Shown here: piece after piece, positions 6,762-11,940 of the stretch
Position numbering within the stretch: the stretch's first letter is position 1
Layout of the letters: each line of letters begins with the position of its first letter
Source: an uncultured Clostridia bacterium
Lineage (GTDB): Bacteria; Bacillota; Clostridia; Christensenellales; Aristaeellaceae
Direction of reading: 5' to 3'
Assembly: GCA_945877525.1 (NCBI GenBank)
Contig: CAMDVP010000072.1
Coordinates: forward strand, 1 to 11,940
Length of the DNA: 11,940 nucleotides
The notes under the pieces: generated by a model
Seen by the model: only the letters and a program-made list of their open reading frames with translations
Databases searched by the model: none
Told to the model about the DNA's origin: nothing
Program-made: the position numbers and the translations under genes

Positions 6762-8348
6762 ATGAGACGGATTGCAGCCATCTTGCTAATGCTGTTGTTA
6801 TTGCTGAATACAGGCATAGCAGAAGAAACGCGGCAGTTTACTGCGGACGAGCAAGCGTATAATGCGTATTTGGATATTACAAACGCATACACTGAATCAG
6901 TGAAATACCTGAAGGAATTCCGCGAGTTGTGGAACACCTCGCTGGCGCTTGAAAGCGTCAGTGACATGGATCAATACTGGTTTGAGTACACTTTTCTTAC
7001 TCGTGCGGGAAGCGTGAATGATGAGCGGGTTCCCCGCCTTGCATGCTTTCTTTCTCTTGCAGAAGAAAAGTATGGGTTAGAGAACTACACTGATTTATAT
7101 CACACCTTCATGAAATTAATTGTTGTATGTGGAAACAAAACAACAAGCGTTGTTTCCGCTGGTCTGGCCCTGGCTCAGGAATCGCGCTATCTTAAAACAG
7201 CAGAGGATATTCAGGGTTATTTGGATGATGCCATGAATGGTATCAGAACGCTCATGAGAATTGATCGTGAATATCCTTTTTTGAAGGATTTGCAGGAATA
7301 CTATAAAGAAGCAGTATTGGTCAGCGAATACATAGACAGAACGACGGATTATTATGCTGAATTCAGTAAGACCGTAGATACGTATATCGAGGCACTCCGC
7401 TCCTGGGAAATCGATTTTGAGTTTATCTTTGATCCTGCCGGATTTAGCTATGTAGACGAGGTTCGTAGCGCACGGTGGAATGAGGAACGCAAACAACTGT
7501 ACGATCAGGCCACCGTATTAGAAGCTAACGGTGATTATGACGGCGCAATTGATCTATACTGGGAAAGCAGATGGGAAGATGCTGTTGAAAGAATTGCCGC
7601 ATGTCACAAGGCCCAAGAATATGCAGCAGCAGCCCAAAAATACGAAGAAGCAGCCTCCTGTCAGGAAGCCGGAGCGTATAGGGACGCTTACAGCCTTTTT
7701 ATTTCCCTGGGCGATTATATGGACAGCGGCCTACGTGCCGAAGAATGCCATGCCCACTTTTTCTCCGCAAAGGTTACAAGGGGTGATTTCTCGTATTCAA
7801 TTGATTTTGATTGCGATGCAAACAAAAACGTTATCTTCAAAAAGGAAAACCACTCAAAATGGCCAAAAGAAACGGTTTACGAATATGAGAACAACAAATT
7901 GGTCAGCAGCACTGAAACAGGCATAGGAAGCTATACGGATGGCAAAGTAGGTTCTACTACTACAACACAGACAAGTTATAACGAATATGGCGATCCAGTC
8001 GTTGCATATTGTCAATACCAAAATGCTTCAACAGGGAAGAATACTGTGAAATTAACGACAACCTGGGATTATTCATACAATGATCAGGGGCTTAAAACCG
8101 CTGCAATGAAGAATCAGGAAACCTTATCGCCTGATTATACACCTAAGTATGAGTACAATTATGAATATGAGAATAACAGACTCACCAGAGAGAATTGTTA
8201 TATTGCCAATGGAGATCTACAGGGGGAGCTATATATCATAACAACATATGAGTACGATGACTCCGGACGCATCCTCTGCGAGACTTCCACCTACTGCGCT
8301 GGTGATCTTGATGGTTTCCAAGTCGTCACAGAATATGATTATCAGTAA
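6762..8348 (+). CDS. Secreted hypothetical protein with TPR-like and YD-like repeats
   Basis: A 528-aa exported protein of unknown function. Residues 1-20 are a signal peptide (MRR, long Leu/Ile/Met core, GIA before EET) with no lipobox. Residues about 30-235 are mostly helical and aromatic. Residues about 245-328 contain degenerate helical repeats with GDYDGAIDLY, EYAAAAQKYEEA and SLGDYMDSGLRAEEC, matching the LGDYxDS-type TPR-like repeats common in Clostridia. From about 373 to the end, at least five strands of YD/RHS flavour follow (YEYENNKLVSS, YNEYGDPVV, YSYNDQGLK, YEYENNRLT, YEYDDSGRI). The chain stops after the last repeat with no effector or anchor domain. AGGAGG at 6748-6753, 8 bases before ATG, fixes the start. 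Codon use is much more AT-rich than in neighbouring genes, hinting at transfer or relaxed selection. Confidence 0.85.
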   Translation: MRRIAAILLMLLLLLNTGIAEETRQFTADEQAYNAYLDITNAYTESVKYLKEFRELWNTSLALESVSDMDQYWFEYTFLTRAGSVNDERVPRLACFLSLAEEKYGLENYTDLYHTFMKLIVVCGNKTTSVVSAGLALAQESRYLKTAEDIQGYLDDAMNGIRTLMRIDREYPFLKDLQEYYKEAVLVSEYIDRTTDYYAEFSKTVDTYIEALRSWEIDFEFIFDPAGFSYVDEVRSARWNEERKQLYDQATVLEANGDYDGAIDLYWESRWEDAVERIAACHKAQEYAAAAQKYEEAASCQEAGAYRDAYSLFISLGDYMDSGLRAEECHAHFFSAKVTRGDFSYSIDFDCDANKNVIFKKENHSKWPKETVYEYENNKLVSSTETGIGSYTDGKVGSTTTTQTSYNEYGDPVVAYCQYQNASTGKNTVKLTTTWDYSYNDQGLKTAAMKNQETLSPDYTPKYEYNYEYENNRLTRENCYIANGDLQGELYIITTYEYDDSGRILCETSTYCAGDLDGFQVVTEYDYQ

Positions 8349-8521
8349 GGATTTGCTTTCCTGTCATCTGGATAACATCCTGCCGTAGTTTCTATTCTGC
8401 ATCAGGACGGTGCCATTTTCCAGCGCCCGTTGCTTGGAAACAGCCCGCTTTGATTCTCTCCCAACCGTTTCAAGGCTGGCGGATGCGGCGGCCATTGCAG
8501 AATTGCGGTCCTTTCCGTCCG

Positions 8522-8553
8522 CCCCGGGCTTCGGCAGTCCGGATGGCCCGGGG
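8522..8553. repeat. GC-rich perfect hairpin upstream of the serS promoter
   Basis: CCCCGGGC (8522-8529) pairs perfectly with GCCCGGGG (8546-8553) around a 16-base loop. It lies about 175 bases after the stop of the repeat protein and ends 43 bases before the serS -35 box. No T run follows, so it is not a standard terminator. Apart from this, the stretch 8349-8595 holds nothing I can support. Confidence 0.45.
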
Positions 8554-8595
8554 ATGGGCCGCTTTCCCTCTATCGGAAAAATTCCGCCCGAACGC

Positions 8596-8624
8596 TTGCA
8601 AATTATGCTGTCTTGGCGTATAAT
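8596..8624 (+). promoter_or_regulatory. Sigma-A promoter of the serS T-box leader
   Basis: TTGCAA (8596-8601) and a perfect TATAAT (8619-8624) are separated by 17 bases. Transcription would start around 8631, just before the T-box stem I. Confidence 0.82.
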
Positions 8625-8630
8625 GAGGGC

Positions 8631-8866
8631 TGTTCATAAGCCCGTTTGACGGGAAAGGATGCTGCACATCGCCTCAAGAGAGCTGCCGGAAGGTGCAAGG
8701 CGGCGGCGGAGACAGTATCTTCCGCTCCCGAAGGGCGCAGGCGATGAGTCTGCGGGGCGCGCCCCATACAGCGCACACGAGCGGTTCGTTCCTTTCACGG
8801 GGCGGACAAACTGGGTGGCAACGCGAGCTTCTCGTCCCGGATATACGGGACGGGGAGCCTTTTTTT
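8631..8866 (+). ncRNA. T-box riboswitch (tRNA-Ser sensing) controlling serS
   Basis: This leader RNA measures tRNA charging and decides between termination and read-through into serS. The Stem I apex is clear: AGAGAG (8677-8682), stem CTGCC/GGCGG (8683-8687 with 8699-8703) and the distal loop motif GGTGCAA (8692-8698). The T-box sequence TGGGTGGCAACGCG (8812-8825) matches the AGGGTGGNACCGCG consensus with two changes. Its TGGC can pair with the GCCA end expected for uncharged tRNA-Ser (discriminator G). The competing terminator follows at 8827-8866. The specifier codon could not be resolved by hand: TCT at 8718, TCC at 8721 and AGT at 8714 are all candidates on the 3' side of Stem I. Confidence 0.9.
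8827..8866 (+). terminator. Terminator of the serS T-box
   Basis: Bases 8827-8839 pair with 8846-8858 (13 bp, two G-T wobbles) around the loop GATATA, followed by seven T (8860-8866). Binding of uncharged tRNA to the T-box should prevent this stem. Confidence 0.9.
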
Positions 8867-8904
8867 CCGCCCAAGAAGGCGATTTCAAAGGAGGAATCAT
8901 TCAC

Positions 8905-10185
8905 ATGCTGGACATCAATCTGGTACGCACAAACCCCGAGCTGGTGAAGGAAAACATCCGCAAGAAGTTCCAGGATCAGAAGCTTCCCATGGTGGACGAG
9001 GTCATCGAGCTGGACCGTGAATACCGCGCCGCCATCCAGAAGGCTGACGGCCTGCGCGGTCAGCGCAAGACCCTCTCCAAGCAGATCGGCGGTCTGATGG
9101 CCAAGGGACAGAAGGACGAGGCCGAGGCTCTCAAGGCCCAGGTGAACGCCATGGCCGACGAGTTGGCCGCCACCGAGGCCCGGGAGGAGGAACTGCAGGC
9201 GGAGATCCGCAAGCGCATGCTGGTGATCCCCAACATCATCGACGACAGTGTGCCCATCGGCAGAGACGACAGCGAAAACGTGGAAATCGAGCGCTTTGGC
9301 GAGCCCGTAGTGCCGGACTTTGAGGTGCCCTACCATGTGGACATCATGGAGCGCCTGAGCGGCATCGACCTGGACAGCGCCCGCAGAACCAGCGGCAACG
9401 GCTTCTATTACCTGATGGGCGACATCGCCCGCCTGCACTCGGCCATCCTGTCCTATGCCCGTGATTTCATGATCGACCGCGGCTTCACCTATTGCGTGCC
9501 CCCCTTCATGATCCACGGAAACGTGGTGACGGGCGTCATGTCCTTTGCTGAAATGGAAAACATGATGTACAAAATCGAGGGCGAGGATCTGTACCTCATC
9601 GGCACCTCCGAGCATTCCATGATCGGCAAATTCATCGACACCATTCTGGACGAAAAGCAGCTCCCGCAAACCCTGACCAGCTACTCCCCCTGCTTCCGCA
9701 AGGAGGTTGGCGCCCACGGCATCGAGGAGCGCGGCGTGTACCGCATCCATCAGTTTGAAAAGCAGGAGATGATCGTGGTCTGCAAGCCGGAGGATTCTCC
9801 CATGTGGTTTGACCGCCTGTGGCAGAACACGGTGGACTTCTTCCGCACGCTGGACATTCCCGTCCGCACGCTGGAGTGCTGCTCCGGCGACCTGGCCGAC
9901 CTGAAGGTCAAGAGCCTGGACGTGGAAGCCTGGTCGCCCCGCCAGCAGAAGTACTTCGAGGTGTGCAGCTGCTCCAACCTGGGCGACGCCCAGGCCCGCC
10001 GCCTGCAGATCCGCGTCAAGGGCGAGGACGGCCGCAAGTATTTCGCCCATACCCTGAACAACACCTGTGTGGCTCCGCCCCGCATGCTCATTGCCTTCCT
10101 GGAGAATAACCTGCAGAAGGACGGCCGCGTGCACATTCCCGAGGCCCTGCGCATGTACATGGGCGGCAAGGAATTCATCGGCTGA
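8905..10185 (+). CDS. serS: Seryl-tRNA synthetase, archaeal-type sequence variant
   Basis: This cytoplasmic class II enzyme charges tRNA-Ser (and tRNA-Sec where present) with serine. The 426 residues match the usual length: an N-terminal coiled-coil arm (about 30-100) that grips the long variable arm of tRNA-Ser, then the class II core. GTSEHSM, motif 2 (PCFRKEVG followed by RGVYRIHQFEK) and motif 3 near the end (HTLNNTCVAPPRMLIAFLEN) are visible. The segment CSGDLADLKVKSLDVEAWSPRQ and CSNLGDAQARR resembles the branch shared by many archaea and some Clostridia more than the Bacillus/E. coli type, which has an aromatic DLG-like stretch and KDTRG in motif 2. ATG 8905 is chosen because AAAGGAGG (8887-8894) lies 10 bases upstream; the frame stays open further upstream only because it crosses the T-box leader. 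Confidence 0.96.
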   Translation: MLDINLVRTNPELVKENIRKKFQDQKLPMVDEVIELDREYRAAIQKADGLRGQRKTLSKQIGGLMAKGQKDEAEALKAQVNAMADELAATEAREEELQAEIRKRMLVIPNIIDDSVPIGRDDSENVEIERFGEPVVPDFEVPYHVDIMERLSGIDLDSARRTSGNGFYYLMGDIARLHSAILSYARDFMIDRGFTYCVPPFMIHGNVVTGVMSFAEMENMMYKIEGEDLYLIGTSEHSMIGKFIDTILDEKQLPQTLTSYSPCFRKEVGAHGIEERGVYRIHQFEKQEMIVVCKPEDSPMWFDRLWQNTVDFFRTLDIPVRTLECCSGDLADLKVKSLDVEAWSPRQQKYFEVCSCSNLGDAQARRLQIRVKGEDGRKYFAHTLNNTCVAPPRMLIAFLENNLQKDGRVHIPEALRMYMGGKEFIG

Positions 10186-10227
10186 GAGGGCGTTCTGTTC
10201 GGGTTTTGTTCTTCCGTGCCTCCGCGC

Positions 10228-10256
10228 TTGACAAGCGGGGTGCAGTATGCTATGAT
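10228..10256 (+). promoter_or_regulatory. Sigma-A promoter of the Cys-rich leader / amidohydrolase unit
   Basis: A perfect TTGACA (10228-10233), a 17-base spacer and TATGAT (10251-10256). Transcription would start near 10263, about 28 bases before the leader ORF. No terminator for serS was found between its stop codon and this promoter. Confidence 0.85.
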
Positions 10257-10290
10257 TTGTACCGATTTCTCCGGTAAAGGGGGTGCGAAC

Positions 10291-10389
10291 ATGTTCAGTC
10301 GGCTGCTGAGCTCCTGTAAGGCGTTCATGTGCTGTACGAAGATGCTTTGCGCCAACGGGCTATGCCGGGGGGCGTCAGGCCCTGCCTGA
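10291..10389 (+). CDS. Cysteine-rich 32-aa leader peptide (putative attenuator ORF)
   Basis: A small ORF of 32 residues begins at ATG 10291 behind AAAGGGGGTG (10276-10285), one base from the ideal AAAGGAGGTG and at good spacing, just downstream of a near-consensus promoter. Five codons are cysteine: residues 9, 14, 15, 20 and 25 (pattern C-x4-CC-x4-C-x4-C). It ends with TGA 10387-10389 inside a small hairpin. I recognise no family. Its coding sequence contains TGCTTTGCGC (10343-10352), an exact copy of the 3' arm of the downstream terminator, so it probably acts mainly in cis as a leader peptide. It could instead make a functional Cys-rich microprotein. Confidence 0.6.
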   Translation: MFSRLLSSCKAFMCCTKMLCANGLCRGASGPA

Positions 10390-10425
10390 CGACAGATTTC
10401 GACAGCGCAGCGAAGCGCAAAGCAT
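10342..10425 (+). promoter_or_regulatory. Putative antiterminator pairing in the amidohydrolase leader
   Basis: TGCTTTGCGC (10343-10352, within leader codons 18-21) is perfectly complementary to GCGCAAAGCA (10415-10424); one more A-T pair (10342 with 10425) extends it to 11 bp. The same 10415-10424 segment forms the 5' arm of the terminator, so the two pairings exclude each other. A further perfect hairpin, CGTCAGG/CCTGACG (10373-10379 with 10385-10391), lies inside the loop and covers the leader stop codon. Seen in the sequence; the regulatory role is inference. Confidence 0.6.
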
Positions 10426-10469
10426 GCGATTTTCCTGAAAAAGGGAATTTCTGGTGCTTTGCGCTTTTT
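10413..10469 (+). terminator. Terminator in the leader of the amidohydrolase gene
   Basis: Bases 10413-10424 pair with 10455-10466 (12 bp) with a 30-base loop, followed by a T run to 10469. It sits between the leader ORF and the ribosome binding site of the amidohydrolase. It should therefore stop transcription before that gene unless the alternative pairing at 10342-10425 forms. Confidence 0.75.
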
Positions 10470-10490
10470 CTTATGCTTTGGGAGGCTATC

Positions 10491-11615
10491 ATGGCGGATC
10501 TTGAGGAATTGTTCCGGTGGCTCCACCGCCACCCGGAGCTGGCCTTTGAAGAGGCCGGCGCCACGGCCCGGGTCAGAGAGCTGCTGACCCAGGCGGGCCT
10601 TGCCGTGCAGGACGGTGGGCTGCCCACCGGGCTGATAGCCCAGGTGGAGGGAGCGCTGCCAGGCCCCACCGTAGCCCTGCGCTGCGACATGGACGCCCTG
10701 CCCATTCAGGAGCAGACCGGCCTGCCCTACGCCTCGGAAACGCCCGGCTGTATGCACGCCTGCGGGCACGACTTCCACACTGCCGTCATGACAGGCGCGG
10801 CATTGCGCCTGCAGGACATGCGCAATGAGATTTACGGGCGGGTGAAAATTCTCTTTCAGCCCGCCGAAGAGGTAGCCACCGGCGCGCAGCGGATGATTGA
10901 CACCGGGCTGACCGACGCGGACTGCTACATTGGCATCCACAGCTATCCGGCGGAGGATCCCGGCTGGCTCGGCATCAAGGAAGGCCCTGTGATGGCCGCC
11001 ATCGACCGCTTTCAGGTGACCCTCACCGGCCGGGGCTGCCATGGTGCACAGCCCCATAAGGGCACGGATCCCATCCCTGCCCTGGCGGCGCTGGTATCAG
11101 CCCTGCAGACTGTTGTCAGCCGCAACGCCGATCCCTTCGCCCCCTGCCTGCTCAGCGTGACCCATGTGGAGAGCGGCTCCACCTGGAACGTCATCCCCGA
11201 AGTCGCCCTGCTGGAGGGTACCATTCGCACCCTGAACGCCGGGGATCGGGCCATGATGCGCCGCCGCTTCCACGAGGTGACGGAGGGCACGGCAGCCGCT
11301 TATGGGGTCAAGGCAGCCATCGAATGGTTCTCCGGCCCGCCCGCCGTGGTCAACGATGCGGCCCTGTGCCGCCTGGCCCGGAAAGTTGCCCTTCGGTGCG
11401 GATACCGCGTGGGGCGCCAGGAGGACACCCTGGGCGGCGAGGATTTCTCCCTGTATCTGGACAAGGCCCCGGGCATTTTCATCCGGGTTGGCACCGGCGG
11501 CGGGTATCCGGGGCATCATCCCCGGTTCTCCGTGAATCCGGCGGCCATCGCTCCCGCAGCCGACTACTTTGCGCAGCTGGCGATCGCCTGCGGACAATCA
11601 TCCGCAGACGAATAA
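10491..11615 (+). CDS. M20D-family metallo-amidohydrolase (N-acyl amino acid / peptide hydrolase)
   Basis: A 374-aa cytoplasmic metallopeptidase-fold enzyme that cleaves amide bonds of N-acyl amino acids, related to hippurate hydrolase and IAA-amino acid hydrolases. Metal and catalytic residues of the M20D group are visible: CDMDALP (65-71), MHACGHDFHT (C91, H93), FQPAEE (E126, E127), GIHSYP (H150) and PGHHPRFSV (H342/H343). The insert from about 166 to 280 is the dimerisation domain and contains GCHGAQPHKG. Length is normal for the family and there is no signal peptide. ATG 10491 has GGGAGG at 10480-10485, 5 bases upstream; the frame is open further upstream but only through the leader and terminator. 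The exact substrate is unknown. The Cys-rich leader makes an N-acyl-cysteine or other sulfur-containing substrate attractive, but this is speculation. Confidence 0.92.
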   Translation: MADLEELFRWLHRHPELAFEEAGATARVRELLTQAGLAVQDGGLPTGLIAQVEGALPGPTVALRCDMDALPIQEQTGLPYASETPGCMHACGHDFHTAVMTGAALRLQDMRNEIYGRVKILFQPAEEVATGAQRMIDTGLTDADCYIGIHSYPAEDPGWLGIKEGPVMAAIDRFQVTLTGRGCHGAQPHKGTDPIPALAALVSALQTVVSRNADPFAPCLLSVTHVESGSTWNVIPEVALLEGTIRTLNAGDRAMMRRRFHEVTEGTAAAYGVKAAIEWFSGPPAVVNDAALCRLARKVALRCGYRVGRQEDTLGGEDFSLYLDKAPGIFIRVGTGGGYPGHHPRFSVNPAAIAPAADYFAQLAIACGQSSADE

Positions 11616-11649
11616 CCATATGGAAACCCTGAATCAATGAGGTAGTGCG

Positions 11650-11796
11650 ATGGCGAGCGGAATTTTGCCGGATGCGATTGCGGAAATCGAAGGTTCACTG
11701 GAGATAAATCAAGATTTTTGCAAGAAGCAGATGGCTGAAATTCAGCTGCCAGCGTGCCGCCAAGTGATTCAGAGGTTCCATCGATTACTCCATTGA
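11650..11796 (+). CDS. Possible small protein, 48 aa, between amidohydrolase and exported protein
   Basis: An ORF of 48 codons starts at ATG 11650 with GAGGT (11639-11643) 6 bases upstream and ends 20 bases before the next gene's ATG, with the next ribosome site starting immediately after it. The peptide is mildly acidic at first and basic at the end (QRFHRLLH), with two cysteines (24 and 36), no membrane segment and no signal peptide. No family was recognised. The codon use is more AT-rich than the flanking genes, so it could be a chance ORF in a leader. Confidence 0.35.
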   Translation: MASGILPDAIAEIEGSLEINQDFCKKQMAEIQLPACRQVIQRFHRLLH

Positions 11797-11816
11797 TATG
11801 GAAGGAGGAGGTTCCT

Positions 11817-11940
11817 ATGAAACAACTTTTCCGCTCTGTCCTGTCCCTCCTGCTGGCCGCAACGCTGCTTCTTGGCGGCGTGTGCCTGGCGGAGGAGCAG
11901 CCCAAGTCCGTCAATGTGGCGGTCACCAGCACCATCACCA
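11817..11940 (+). CDS. Exported protein, N-terminal part; possibly an ABC-transporter substrate-binding protein
   Basis: The first 41 codons of a gene cut by the window end. It begins with a signal peptide (MKQLFR, a long Leu/Ala core, cleavage expected after VCLA before EEQPKS). The single Cys lies in GGVCLA, which is a poor lipobox. The first mature residues (SVNVAVTSTITT) have the beta-strand look of solute-binding proteins of the oligopeptide (family 5) type, but too little is present to be sure. AGGAGG at 11803-11808 is 8 bases before ATG. It follows the amidohydrolase on the same strand with no terminator between them, so import of the amidohydrolase's substrate is a plausible link. Confidence 0.6.
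   Translation, partial: MKQLFRSVLSLLLAATLLLGGVCLAEEQPKSVNVAVTSTIT

Noticed and set aside
6694..6765. 23-codon upstream ORF whose TGA overlaps the start codon of the secreted protein
   Set aside because: The nearest AGGAG is 25 bases from its ATG, and the gene has its own perfect ribosome site, so coupling is not needed.
8659..8904. 82-codon N-terminal extension of serS
   Set aside because: It would translate through the T-box and its terminator; SerRS starts with MLDINLVR and a strong ribosome site stands before ATG 8905.
8674..10134. 486-codon open frame antisense to serS
   Set aside because: Same shadow pattern as the frame antisense to amt; serS is complete and well supported.
10329..10490. 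N-terminal extension of the amidohydrolase to base 10329
   Set aside because: It runs through the terminator hairpin, has no ribosome site, and the family begins near ATG 10491, which has GGGAGG upstream.
1..11940. CRISPR array, insertion sequence or prophage genes
   Set aside because: No regularly spaced repeats, no transposase, integrase or phage structural motifs were seen in any of the supported genes.

Overview
The window looks like the chromosome of a Gram-positive, fairly GC-rich anaerobic Firmicute, most likely a gut Clostridia. The clues are a type III glutamine synthetase, a serine T-box riboswitch, a tRNA gene with encoded CCA, consensus sigma-A promoters with 17-bp spacers, strong AGGAGG-type ribosome binding sites and many hairpin-plus-T-run terminators. 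A Christensenellales- or Oscillospirales-like host would fit, but I cannot fix the lineage from this sequence alone.

Layout. (1) Bases 1-2761, plus strand, nitrogen assimilation: the 3' end of a type III glutamine synthetase, a hairpin terminator, then an ammonium channel with its own PII regulator fused to the C-terminus, then tandem hairpins. (2) Bases 2851-5813, minus strand: a two-gene unit with its own promoter and terminator, an ArsR-type winged-helix regulator with a large unidentified C-terminal domain, coupled to a family 2 glycoside hydrolase. (3) Bases about 5700-8400: a conspicuously AT-rich stretch with tRNA-Arg(ACG), its promoter and terminator, and a secreted protein with TPR-like and YD-like repeats. 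(4) Bases 8596-10185: promoter, T-box leader and serS; the enzyme resembles the archaeal-type branch of seryl-tRNA synthetases. (5) Bases 10228-11940: a strong promoter, a 32-codon leader ORF with five cysteine codons, a terminator, an M20D amidohydrolase, a possible 48-aa ORF, and the start of an exported protein that may be an ABC-transporter binding protein.

The strongest candidate for something undescribed is the leader of the amidohydrolase. The 5' arm of its terminator (10415-10424) can pair perfectly either with the terminator's 3' arm (10455-10464) or with an identical 10-base copy inside the Cys-rich leader ORF (10343-10352). That is the layout of a transcription attenuator, and it suggests translation- and possibly cysteine-dependent control of an N-acyl amino acid hydrolase. 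The direction of the response cannot be decided from sequence. The Amt-PII fusion lacking the modifiable T-loop tyrosine and the ArsR/GH2 pair are the next most interesting items.
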